From: JAGNRR01 sp964409905
GTDB lineage: Bacteria; Bacteroidota; Bacteroidia; Chitinophagales; Chitinophagaceae
Direction of reading: 5' to 3'
Assembly (NCBI GenBank): GCA_964409905.1
Contig: CAYPET010000023.1
Span: 1 to 33,636, forward strand
Length of the DNA: 33,636 nucleotides
Shown here: in pieces, positions 1-6,986 of the stretch
How positions within the stretch are numbered: position 1 is the first letter of the stretch
Layout of the letters: each line of letters starts with the position of its first letter
Notes under the pieces: model-generated
Database searches by the model: none
Seen by the model: only the letters and a program-made list of their open reading frames with translations
Told to the model about the DNA's origin: nothing
Made by a program: the position numbers and the translations under genes

Positions 1-1
1 T

Positions 2-586
2 ATAGGATTGTTGGTGTTAGTCGTAACGCAGTTGAGAATGGCCTTTAACACTCAAAGTAATGATAGAACCATCCTTCAGATAGGACCTTGGCTGGCAATT
101 GCCAATCTTGCAAATATGGCATGGCTCTGGTTTTGGCTGAATGAGCAGAGTGCTGTGAGCATTTTTGTAATGGTGATTTTACTTATTGCGTTGTTACAAT
201 GTATATTGAAATTACAAATTGCGCAGATAGCTGCCGATAAAACTATAAGGTATTTAATTTGGGCTCCTATAAGCTTATATGGTGGTTGGATTACAGTGGC
301 TTTGGTTGCGAATGTTTCGGCTCATTTAGCGCATATTGGCTGGTCCGTATTATTTCCCGATTGGGTTTGGGCTATTATCATGATTTCTGTAGCGGCTCTC
401 ATAAATTTTTACATGCTTTTTGTGCGAGATATGTATGTTTTTGTCATGGTTGGAGTTTGGGCCTTGTTGGCCATTACGTATCGTCATGCTGAAGAAAATG
501 AAACGCTACAAGTCACAGCTTTGGTATGGGCAATTTTGTTAATCGTCACAGGTGTGTTTCGTTTTGTGAAAAGACAGCGTCAGTAA
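2..586 (+). CDS. TspO/MBR-like tryptophan-rich membrane protein, 5'-partial
   Basis: The reading frame is open to the left edge, so the TTG at 8 is unlikely to be the true start and the N-terminus is missing. The visible part (about 194 residues) is hydrophobic and tryptophan-rich, with around six membrane segments. It includes an ANMAWLWFW stretch near residue 38 and an APISLYGGWITVALVAN stretch near residue 85, which resemble the longer TspO/MBR-like 'tryptophan-rich sensory proteins' annotated in Bacteroidota. It ends in a basic tail (RFVKRQRQ). TspO family members bind tetrapyrroles or sterols in membranes, but the ligand here is unknown. It is separated from the downstream regulator by 116 nt and is probably not part of that unit. 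The family call is by pattern recognition only. Confidence 0.6.
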   Translation: MGLLVLVVTQLRMAFNTQSNDRTILQIGPWLAIANLANMAWLWFWLNEQSAVSIFVMVILLIALLQCILKLQIAQIAADKTIRYLIWAPISLYGGWITVALVANVSAHLAHIGWSVLFPDWVWAIIMISVAALINFYMLFVRDMYVFVMVGVWALLAITYRHAEENETLQVTALVWAILLIVTGVFRFVKRQRQ

Positions 587-702
587 ATTGACGATTGAAA
601 GAAAATATTCTATCCTTTCATTGAGCATAATAAGTTGATAAAGTAGGAAATATAAATGTTCAAGTTAAATTTGAAGAATTCTTACATCATATAAACTGAA
701 CA

Positions 703-1341
703 ATGCATCATCTTAAAGAAAAATTTCCGACGCTAAGTAACGAATTTCTGGAAGTGCTTGACGCTGAGGCGGATTTGGCTAGTTTTCAACGCGGTGAAAT
801 TATCATGCATGCCGGCTCCTACATTCGCAATACTGTGCTGGTTCTGAGCGGATTTTTGAAAATTTACCGCGAAGATCAAGATGGGAATGAGTTTTTTTTA
901 TATTACCTGCGACCAGGTCAAGCTTGCGCAATCTCATTGATTTGTGCCAGTAAGGCCGAAAAAAGTGAGATTACAGCAAAGGTGATTGAGGATACAGAAT
1001 TGTTGCTTGTTCCTTTCGGCATTATAGAAAAATGGATGCTTAAGTATCCAAGCTGGAATCAATTTGTGTTAGATACTTACAGAACGCGGTTTGAGGAGGT
1101 ATTGCATGTGATAGATAATATTGCTTTTCATAGCATGGACGAAAGGTTGGAATTTTACCTAAAGCGCCACTATGAACAATACCAAGAGAATGATATTCAT
1201 ATCACGCATCAAACCATTGCTAATGAGCTTAGTACATCGCGAGAAGTCATCTCCAGATTATTAAAAAAAATGGAACAACGCGGTATGATTCAATTACACA
1301 GAAATCACATCCAACTCAATGAGATGTTTTTTTCGAGGTGA
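703..1341 (+). CDS. Crp/Fnr family transcriptional regulator
   Basis: The 212-residue protein has the usual Crp/Fnr layout: an N-terminal cyclic-nucleotide-binding-like beta barrel (about 10-125), a dimerisation helix (about 120-150) and a C-terminal winged helix (about 150-210). The recognition helix reads SREVISRLLKKME from residue 179, placing R180, E181 and R185 exactly as in E. coli CRP. FNR has Val at the first of these positions and reads TTGA instead of GTGA. The only two cysteines are C75 and C81, in the loop after RPG, where CRP has its phosphate-binding cassette. There is no FNR-like cysteine cluster, so an N-terminal Fe-S sensor is unlikely. A TAAATTTG -7 match lies at 666-673. 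Genes 3' of it form a sulfide/persulfide detoxification set preceded by GTGA-N6-TCAC sites, so it is inferred to be their regulator. The effector is unknown. Confidence 0.92.
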   Translation: MHHLKEKFPTLSNEFLEVLDAEADLASFQRGEIIMHAGSYIRNTVLVLSGFLKIYREDQDGNEFFLYYLRPGQACAISLICASKAEKSEITAKVIEDTELLLVPFGIIEKWMLKYPSWNQFVLDTYRTRFEEVLHVIDNIAFHSMDERLEFYLKRHYEQYQENDIHITHQTIANELSTSREVISRLLKKMEQRGMIQLHRNHIQLNEMFFSR

Positions 1342-1351
1342 TAAAAGTTAC
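1338..1351 (+). promoter_or_regulatory. Putative imperfect Crp-type operator upstream of the T9SS gene
   Basis: GTGATAAAAGTTAC matches GTGA-N6-TCAC at 7 of 8 conserved positions. It overlaps the stop codon of the regulator gene. Its right end is 23 nt before a perfect -7 element (TAGCTTTG, 1375-1382). Taking transcription to start about 5 nt after that element, the operator centre is near -42, the class II activator position. No TTG -33 box is visible at 17-23 nt from the -7, as expected for an activator-dependent promoter. On its own the match would be weak; its support comes from the spacing shared with the tauE site. Confidence 0.45.
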
Positions 1352-1399
1352 AAAGCACTAGGGCGAAATTCATTTAGCTTTGGAGTATTAATTTATTTT

Positions 1400-3001
1400 A
1401 TGAAAAAAACGGTATTAGCCTTATTTATGTTGCTTGGCGCATCAGTTTCTCAAGCACAGGTATTATCAAAATATGATGTATCGCTCAAGCCTGTTACCAT
1501 TAATGGTTTCACTGGTACACAATCCTTTGTATTTGGACAATACAACGGTGACTGGGTACTGATTGGTGGCCGTACAGATGGTTTACACCTTCGCCAACCT
1601 AACTCTTCTTTTAGTCAGGCGGACAACAACAAACTGATTTACGTTATCAATCCACTTACAGCCCAATTATGGACTGCTAATTTAAATACCTTGTCGGCAG
1701 CGCTTGATGAGCAATTACAAAGCACGAATATGCAGTTTTATCAAAGAGGTAATACTTTATACGTTTTGGGTGGTTATGGTTTTAGTAACACGAGTAACAA
1801 TCACATTACTTACGACAAGCTCACAGCTATTGACTTGCCACAGTTGATTACAAGTATTAAAAATAATCAATCGATTAGTAATGCATTTCGCCAAATTGCA
1901 TCACCTTATATACAAGTCACCGGTGGGCAACTTGGTTATCAGGATAGTGTGTTTTATTTGGTTGGAGGACAAAAGTTCACAGGGCGTTATAACCCTATGA
2001 ATGGTCCTAGTTTTACACAAGAATATACCAATCAAATCAGAAGATTCAAGATTCAAGACAATGGTACCACTTTGGCCATTAGCGATACAAATTCAATGAC
2101 TGATGCCGCTGCTCTGCACAGACGTGACTATAATATGTTACCCCAAATATTCAATAATGGAACAAAGGGTTTTACAGTGTTTTCGGGGGTTTTTCAGGTG
2201 CCCAGTGATTTACCTTATCTCAATTTAGTAGACATTTCACCTGCTAATTTTTCCGTAAACAACAGTGTCACGATTCGTTATAATCACTACCATTGTGCCA
2301 AAGTGGCCTTGTATGACTCCGTAAATAACGTAAGTGAAAATATCTTCTTTGGAGGGATTAGTCAATTTTGGGATAGTGCCGGTACGCTAATACAAGATGA
2401 TAATGTACCTTTTGTAAATACTATTGCAGCTGTGAACCGCAGTGCTATTGGTAGCATGACGGAGACAAAAATTGGCGAATTACCCCTTTTGCTTGGTGCA
2501 GGAACAGAGTTTATTCCAAATAGACAAGTGGCGCATTATGAAAATGAGATAATTAAATCCGACAAAATAGTAGGGGATTCTGTAATGATAGGGCATGTAG
2601 TTGGTGGTATTGAAAGTACACAACCTAATATTTTCTTTACCAACACAGGTACACAATCCGATGCAACTACCAGAATATTTGAGGTATGGTTAAAAAGTAA
2701 AAACCCAAATGAAATAAAAGATATAAAAGAAGAGATAGGCCTTATTAGTCAAGTTCAATTTTATCCAAACCCAACAAACGCAATGCTCAATTTAGATTAC
2801 TATGCAAAATCTACTGGTCGATTGGCAATTACCATCAGTAATCAGCTTGGGGAAGTGTTGTATAAAAGAAATTGGAAAGTTGATGACATCGGTTGGCAAA
2901 AAACAAGTTTTGACCTAGATATGGTACCGGGGACTTACATTATTCAATTGACAGACGAAAATAAAAGCAGTTATAAACAGCTTTTTATTGTATCCGAATA
3001 G
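1400..3001 (+). CDS. Secreted protein with kelch-like repeats and T9SS type A sorting domain
   Basis: I choose the ATG at 1400 (533 aa) over an earlier in-frame start at 1319, because it gives a clean signal peptide ending about SVSQAQ and follows the -7 element at 1375. The body carries repeated short strand motifs ending in Gly-Gly (VLIGGR, YVLGGYG, YLVGGQ, IFFGGI, VVGGI), suggesting a kelch-type beta-propeller. The last ~80 residues are a typical type IX secretion sorting domain: it begins VQFYPNPT, has an LGEVLYKR strand and ends in PGTYIIQL and QLFIVSE. The protein should therefore cross the outer membrane by T9SS and be released or anchored at the surface. Its function is not recognised. 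It sits between the regulator and tauE and has its own putative operator, so co-regulation with sulfur detoxification is inferred. Confidence 0.85.
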   Translation: MKKTVLALFMLLGASVSQAQVLSKYDVSLKPVTINGFTGTQSFVFGQYNGDWVLIGGRTDGLHLRQPNSSFSQADNNKLIYVINPLTAQLWTANLNTLSAALDEQLQSTNMQFYQRGNTLYVLGGYGFSNTSNNHITYDKLTAIDLPQLITSIKNNQSISNAFRQIASPYIQVTGGQLGYQDSVFYLVGGQKFTGRYNPMNGPSFTQEYTNQIRRFKIQDNGTTLAISDTNSMTDAAALHRRDYNMLPQIFNNGTKGFTVFSGVFQVPSDLPYLNLVDISPANFSVNNSVTIRYNHYHCAKVALYDSVNNVSENIFFGGISQFWDSAGTLIQDDNVPFVNTIAAVNRSAIGSMTETKIGELPLLLGAGTEFIPNRQVAHYENEIIKSDKIVGDSVMIGHVVGGIESTQPNIFFTNTGTQSDATTRIFEVWLKSKNPNEIKDIKEEIGLISQVQFYPNPTNAMLNLDYYAKSTGRLAITISNQLGEVLYKRNWKVDDIGWQKTSFDLDMVPGTYIIQLTDENKSSYKQLFIVSE

Positions 3002-3028
3002 GCTAAAAAGTTCGGCATAATTTTAGCC
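3001..3028. repeat. Stem-loop with 8-bp arms after the T9SS gene
   Basis: GGCTAAAA (3001-3008) and TTTTAGCC (3021-3028) are perfect inverted copies around a 12-nt loop, with the last base of the TAG stop codon inside the left arm. No T-run follows, so it is not a canonical intrinsic terminator, though it could protect or partly terminate the upstream transcript. It abuts the Crp-type palindrome at 3029 directly. Confidence 0.6.
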
Positions 3029-3042
3029 GTGACAATTGTCAC
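3029..3042. promoter_or_regulatory. Perfect Crp-type operator upstream of tauE
   Basis: GTGACAATTGTCAC is a perfect 14-bp palindrome with the CRP-family half sites GTGA and TCAC separated by 6 nt. It is 23 nt upstream of TACTTTCG (3066-3073, a 5-of-6 match to the -7 element), the same gap as at the T9SS gene. Its centre would lie near -42 from a start next to the tauE ATG. The adjacent Crp/Fnr regulator has the residues expected to contact GTGA. Confidence 0.7.
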
Positions 3043-3043
3043 T

Positions 3044-3073
3044 CGAAAGTAGATACACTTGTATCTACTTTCG
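3044..3073. repeat. 30-bp near-perfect palindrome overlapping the tauE promoter
   Basis: Two 14-nt arms (CGAAAGTAGATACA and its exact complement TGTATCTACTTTCG) flank a 2-nt centre, ending 5 nt before the tauE ATG. The right arm contains the presumed -7 element TACTTTCG. It could be a second regulator-binding dyad, a cruciform, or a hairpin in transcripts reading through from the T9SS gene; the following CTTTT is a poor terminator tract. Its role is not known. Confidence 0.6.
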
Positions 3074-3078
3074 CTTTT

Positions 3079-3879
3079 ATGGAAATTATAGGATATGTAT
3101 TGGCAAGCTTGATTGGCATTTCATTGGGACTAATAGGTAGTGGTGGATCCATATTAACGGTGCCATTGTTAGTTTATGTTTTTAATGTGTCACCCGTATT
3201 AGCAACGGCCTATTCATTATTCATTGTAGGAGCCTCTTCATTGGCTGGTAGTGCAAGAAAAATAATGAATCAAGAGGTAAAATTAAAAACGGTATTATTT
3301 TTTGGCCTCCCCTCGATAGTGGCCGTTTACCTTACACGAAAATTTATCATACAATCATTACCAGAACACTTTTTTGATCTGGGAAGTTTTGTAGTGACTA
3401 AAGATCTTTTCATTATGATGCTCTTTGCTGTTTTTATGGCCATTGCAGCATTTTTTATGATAAAAGGACGGAATGAAAAAGAAGAAGATGAAAAAGTTGC
3501 TCCTAAGAAAGTAAATTATTGGATCGTAATCCTGGAAGGGATGTTTGTGGGTACATTAACCGGATTTGTAGGAGCCGGCGGCGGCTTTATGATTATTCCT
3601 GTACTTGTATTAGTAATGGGAATGTCGATGAAAGAGGCTATTGGTACTTCCTTGGCTATTATCGCCATCAAATCAATGATTGGTTTTATTGGCGATGTGC
3701 AAAATTTTACCAATGAGATTGATTGGATGTTTCTGCTTAGCATTACCACCATATCCATTGTAGGAATTTTTATTGGTATGTACCTCAGCAAATTCATTTC
3801 GGCAAAATGGCTCAAGAAAGGCTTTGGTTGGTTTGTTCTCCTTATGAGTATTTTTATTTTATACAAGGAGCTTTCGTAA
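3079..3879 (+). CDS. tauE: TauE/SafE family sulfite/sulfur anion exporter
   Basis: A 266-residue integral membrane protein with about eight membrane segments. It shows the family's two internal repeats, each with a glycine-rich entry motif: IGSGGSILTVPLLVYV near residue 19 and VGAGGGFMIIPVLVLV near residue 163. A charged linker rich in Lys and Glu (about 130-145) joins the halves. The TauE/SafE family moves sulfite, sulfoacetate, thiosulfate or related anions. Here it probably exports the oxidised sulfur anions made by the downstream persulfide dioxygenase, as proposed for TauE of staphylococcal cst operons. The ATG lies 5 nt after a 30-bp palindrome and 36 nt after a perfect Crp-type operator, so the mRNA would have a very short or no leader. 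The SQR gene follows after 77 nt with its own operator. Substrate is inferred from context. Confidence 0.9.
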   Translation: MEIIGYVLASLIGISLGLIGSGGSILTVPLLVYVFNVSPVLATAYSLFIVGASSLAGSARKIMNQEVKLKTVLFFGLPSIVAVYLTRKFIIQSLPEHFFDLGSFVVTKDLFIMMLFAVFMAIAAFFMIKGRNEKEEDEKVAPKKVNYWIVILEGMFVGTLTGFVGAGGGFMIIPVLVLVMGMSMKEAIGTSLAIIAIKSMIGFIGDVQNFTNEIDWMFLLSITTISIVGIFIGMYLSKFISAKWLKKGFGWFVLLMSIFILYKELS

Positions 3880-3894
3880 TCTTCTTTCGCATGT

Positions 3895-3908
3895 GTGAGA
3901 ATTATCAC
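3895..3908. promoter_or_regulatory. Crp-type operator upstream of the SQR gene
   Basis: GTGAGAATTATCAC keeps both GTGA and TCAC half sites with a 6-nt spacer, and shares the central AATT with the tauE site, giving the common form GTGAnAATTnTCAC. It lies 48 nt before the SQR start codon. The -7 element at the expected distance is poor (GAACTTAG at 3931-3938, 4 of 6). A small inverted repeat (AGAAC/GTTCT, 3930-3944) overlaps that area. Confidence 0.65.
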
Positions 3909-3956
3909 TGATGAGAATAACTGTTTTCGAGAACTTAGTGTTCTAAATACTTAACT

Positions 3957-5162
3957 ATGAAAACACATTTTCAAATTCTCATAATTGGTGGTGGAAATGC
4001 TGGTATATCCGCAGCCTCACAATTGCTAATAAAAAATAAACAATTGGATATAGCGATACTTGATCCCAATGAGTTTCACTATTATCAACCGGCATGGACC
4101 TTAGTGGGCGGAGGAGAATTTGATATTGCCAGTACAAAAAGACCGCAATCAAAGTTTATACCTAGAGGCGCCCAATGGCTCAAAGAGAAGGTTAGTGAAA
4201 TTGATGCAGATAATAATACTATTACTTGTAAAAGTGGACAAACATACACCTATGATTATCTCATTGTGGCACCCGGAATACAGCTTGATTGGTACAAGAT
4301 TAAGGGTCTAGAAGAAACTTTAGGTAAAAACGGTGTTACTTCAAATTACCTTTTTGACCTCGCCCCGCAAACATGGAAATTTGCTGAAAAATTGACTGCT
4401 GGTAAAGCGTTATTTACCAACCCTAATACACCAATCAAATGCGGTGGAGCACCACAGAAGATAATGTATTTATTATCCGATAAATGGAAGAGAAAGGGTG
4501 TGTTGAAGGATATTGATGTCCATTTTTATAGCGGTGGGGGCATCATTTTTGGTGTTAAAAAATATGCCGATACCCTAAATAAAGTCATAGAGCGTTATGG
4601 TATACAAACCCATTTTAAACATAATCTGATAGCCGTTGATGGTCCAAAACAAGTTGCCACTTTTGAAAAAATTGATGCAGTTGGCAATATCGAAGTCATT
4701 ACAGAAACATTTGACTTGTTGCACGTAACCCCACCACAATCTGCACCAGATTTTATTAAGAAAAGCTCCCTATCTATACAAGACAATGCATTTGGATGGG
4801 TAGAAGTGGATAAATATATCCTACAACATGTGCGTTATCCTAACGTATTTAGTTGTGGGGATGTTTGCTCAACACCAAATGCCAAAACAGGGGCTGCGAT
4901 ACGCAAGCAAGTCCCGGTGTTGGTTGCAAATCTCTTAAGTTTGATGGCAGGAAAAGAGTTAGTGGCCAAATATAACGGTTATGGCTCATGCCCGCTAATT
5001 ACAGGAAAAAACAAGCTTGTATTTGCTGAGTTTGATTATGACAACAATCCTACGGAAACATTCCCAATCAATCAAGCAAAGGAGCGTTTTTCCATGTACT
5101 TACTCAAAAAGTTTGTTTTACCTTGGTTTTATTGGCATCGCATACTTCAAGGCAGAGCCTAA
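3957..5162 (+). CDS. sqr: Sulfide:quinone oxidoreductase-like FAD flavoprotein (type II SQR-like)
   Basis: A 401-residue flavoprotein of the two-dinucleotide-binding-domain superfamily. The N-terminal FAD site is ILIIGGGNAGISAA (7-20); YDYLIVAPGI (99-108) and CGDVCSTPNAKTG (300-312) are the later FAD-contacting motifs. C162 (PIKCGGAPQK) and C345 (YGSCPLITG) match the paired redox cysteines of type II SQRs, including the mitochondrial enzyme. The aromatic, basic C-terminus (WFYWHRILQGRA) is typical for membrane/quinone docking. SQR oxidises sulfide, passes electrons to quinone and releases persulfide to an acceptor thiol. The next genes encode persulfide dioxygenase, rhodanese and thioredoxin, which fit as downstream steps. 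It has its own Crp-type operator. NADH dehydrogenase II-like activity is the alternative, but the two cysteines argue against it. Confidence 0.88.
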   Translation: MKTHFQILIIGGGNAGISAASQLLIKNKQLDIAILDPNEFHYYQPAWTLVGGGEFDIASTKRPQSKFIPRGAQWLKEKVSEIDADNNTITCKSGQTYTYDYLIVAPGIQLDWYKIKGLEETLGKNGVTSNYLFDLAPQTWKFAEKLTAGKALFTNPNTPIKCGGAPQKIMYLLSDKWKRKGVLKDIDVHFYSGGGIIFGVKKYADTLNKVIERYGIQTHFKHNLIAVDGPKQVATFEKIDAVGNIEVITETFDLLHVTPPQSAPDFIKKSSLSIQDNAFGWVEVDKYILQHVRYPNVFSCGDVCSTPNAKTGAAIRKQVPVLVANLLSLMAGKELVAKYNGYGSCPLITGKNKLVFAEFDYDNNPTETFPINQAKERFSMYLLKKFVLPWFYWHRILQGRA

Positions 5163-5202
5163 ATAGAATCTCTTATTATTTCATTTTACTTAACAGCTTA
5201 AT

Positions 5203-5216
5203 GTAACAAAACGCAC
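5203..5216 (+). promoter_or_regulatory. Degenerate Crp-type site upstream of the cstB-like gene
   Basis: GTAACAAAACGCAC matches GTGA-N6-TCAC at 6 of 8 conserved positions. It is 22 nt before CATCTTTG (5239-5246, 5 of 6 to the -7 element), nearly the same geometry as upstream of tauE and the T9SS gene. No -33 box is visible. The sequence match alone would be unconvincing. Confidence 0.35.
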
Positions 5217-5264
5217 ATAATTTAATCACAGAATGACCCATCTTTGCATCCGAAAAAATTACTT

Positions 5265-6668
5265 ATGCAAATAGAACAAATTTATACAGGTTGTTTGGCG
5301 CAAGGGACATATTATATCGTAAGTAAGGGTGAAGCTGTTGTGATAGATCCACTTCGCGAAATTCAACCTTATCTTGATCGTGCCGCCAAGGATAATGTGA
5401 AAATAAAATACGTACTCGAAACACATTTTCACGCAGATTTTGTTAGCGGACATGTTGATTTAGCCAAGGCTACAGGAGCAAAAATCATATATGGCCCATT
5501 GGCAAATCCAAGCTTCGATGCCCATATTGCTCAGGATGGCGAAGAATTAGTGGTAGGAGATATAAAATTTAAAGTCATTCACACACCCGGCCATACAATG
5601 GAAAGTACTTGCTATTTATTGTTGGATCCTTCAGGAAAAGCACATAGCATTTTCACCGGTGATACCTTGTTCATTGGCGACGTTGGCCGGCCAGATTTAG
5701 CCCAAAAAGCCGCCAGTATGACGCAGGAAGAATTGGCCGGACTGCTTTACGACTCATTGAGGCAAAAAGTAATGACCTTGCCAGATGATGTTATCGTGTA
5801 TCCGGCTCATGGCGCAGGTAGTGCTTGTGGTAAGAAAATGAGTAAGGAAACAGTTTCTACAATCGGTAATCAAAAGGAATCGAACTACGCCCTACGTGGA
5901 GATATGACTAAAGATGAATTCATTAAGGAGGTAACAGATGGTTTAATGGCACCTCCGGCATATTTCCCGATGAATGTAGCAATGAATAAGGAAGGTTATG
6001 ATGCTATTAGTGAAGTGATTGAAAGAGGCATGCAAACATTGAATCCTACAGCATTCGAAGCTGCTGCTAATGAAACAGGAGCTGTAATATTGGATACACG
6101 TAATCCCGAAGATTTCGCAACAGGATTTATTCCGAATAGTATCAATATTGGGTTGAATGGTAGTTTTGCCCCTTGGGTAGGAGCATTGATACCCGATGTT
6201 AAACAACAAATATTATTAGTGACTGAAAAAGGAACTGAGGAAGAAGCCGTTACCCGTTTGGCACGGGTCGGGTTTGATTATGTGATTGGCATTTTGGATG
6301 GCGGTTTTGAAAGTTGGAAAAATTCAGGAAACGAAATTGATCAAATTGAGCGCTATACTGCCGAAACGCTGCAGGAGCATTTTAACGACAATGCCAATAT
6401 TATTATTGATGTGCGTAAACCGTCTGAATATGCTGATGGTCATTTAGAGTATGTAAACAATGTACCACTTGATGACATTAATAATCAATTGGCTCAATTT
6501 CCAAAGGATAAAAACATTGTATTGCATTGCGCAGGAGGTTATCGCTCTATGATAGCTGCCAGTATATTGAAAGCCCGTGGCTGGAGTAAAGTGATAGATG
6601 TTATTGGGGGCTACAGCGAAATAAAAAAATTAGATTTACCATTTTCTCAAAAAAACGAAACAGTATAA
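5265..6668 (+). CDS. cstB: CstB-like persulfide dioxygenase with pseudo-rhodanese and rhodanese domains
   Basis: 467 residues from the ATG at 5265. An upstream in-frame TTG at 5244 is rejected because it lies inside the -7 element CATCTTTG. Residues 1-230 are a metallo-beta-lactamase fold of the ETHE1/persulfide dioxygenase type: THFHADFVSGH (53-63), HTPGHT (106-111), TGDTLFIGDVGRPDL (131-145) and YPAHG (179-183). The mononuclear iron ligands would be H54, H110 and D133. Residues about 260-360 are a first rhodanese fold whose active-site loop (TEKGTEEEA, 320-328) has no cysteine. Residues about 370-460 are a second rhodanese with catalytic C422 in HCAGGYRS. This order, including the inactive middle domain, is that of staphylococcal CstB, which converts low-molecular-weight persulfides to thiosulfate. 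A rhodanese and a thioredoxin follow within 4 nt each, in one operon. Confidence 0.9.
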   Translation: MQIEQIYTGCLAQGTYYIVSKGEAVVIDPLREIQPYLDRAAKDNVKIKYVLETHFHADFVSGHVDLAKATGAKIIYGPLANPSFDAHIAQDGEELVVGDIKFKVIHTPGHTMESTCYLLLDPSGKAHSIFTGDTLFIGDVGRPDLAQKAASMTQEELAGLLYDSLRQKVMTLPDDVIVYPAHGAGSACGKKMSKETVSTIGNQKESNYALRGDMTKDEFIKEVTDGLMAPPAYFPMNVAMNKEGYDAISEVIERGMQTLNPTAFEAAANETGAVILDTRNPEDFATGFIPNSINIGLNGSFAPWVGALIPDVKQQILLVTEKGTEEEAVTRLARVGFDYVIGILDGGFESWKNSGNEIDQIERYTAETLQEHFNDNANIIIDVRKPSEYADGHLEYVNNVPLDDINNQLAQFPKDKNIVLHCAGGYRSMIAASILKARGWSKVIDVIGGYSEIKKLDLPFSQKNETV

Positions 6669-6671
6669 AAT

Positions 6672-6983
6672 ATGTTTGAAGCAATTAAAAAACTCTTTAA
6701 AAAAGAAACCGTAGATTTTTCACAAATGGTGAAAAATGGAGCAATGATTATTGATGTGCGTACACCACAAGAATATCGTGGAGGCCATATTAAAGGCTCA
6801 AAAAATATCCCTTTAGGCGAAATAGCAGGAGCGCTAAACACCTTGAAGGATAAAAATAAAGTGTACATCACATGTTGTGCCTCAGGCATGCGCTCATCTT
6901 CTGCGAGAGCAATTATGAAACGGAACGGATATCAAAACGTCTATAACGGTGGAGGCTGGAGTAGCTTACAATCAAAAATTTAA
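6672..6983 (+). CDS. Single-domain rhodanese sulfurtransferase
   Basis: A 103-residue protein made of one rhodanese fold. The CDC25/rhodanese substrate-side motif is IIDVRTPQEYRGGHIKGSKN (26-45), and the active-site loop is CASGMR, with catalytic C69 preceded by C68. It ends in the usual VYNGGGWSSL element. The start codon is 3 nt after the stop of the cstB-like gene and the thioredoxin starts 3 nt after its stop, so the three are one transcription unit. Likely role: moving sulfane sulfur between persulfide carriers such as protein thiols, thiosulfate or glutathione-like thiols. The donor and acceptor cannot be read from sequence. No signal peptide, so cytoplasmic. Confidence 0.93.
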   Translation: MFEAIKKLFKKETVDFSQMVKNGAMIIDVRTPQEYRGGHIKGSKNIPLGEIAGALNTLKDKNKVYITCCASGMRSSSARAIMKRNGYQNVYNGGGWSSLQSKI

Positions 6984-6986
6984 TCC

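Noticed and set aside
659..675. TTCAA-N7-TTGAA inverted repeat upstream of the regulator as an autoregulatory site
   Set aside because: It overlaps the -7 element, does not resemble the GTGA-N6-TCAC sites and short A/T-rich dyads of this kind are common.
1319..1399. Longer N-terminus for the T9SS protein starting at 1319
   Set aside because: It overlaps the regulator gene, places residues before a clean signal peptide and lies upstream of the -7 element at 1375.
3516..3908. 130-aa open frame antisense to tauE, and similar antisense or shifted frames throughout
   Set aside because: They lie inside well-supported genes, have no family features and no promoter or start context.
5244..5264. TTG start for the CstB-like protein at 5244
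   Set aside because: The TTG is the end of the -7 element CATCTTTG; the ATG at 5265 gives the family's normal N-terminus.
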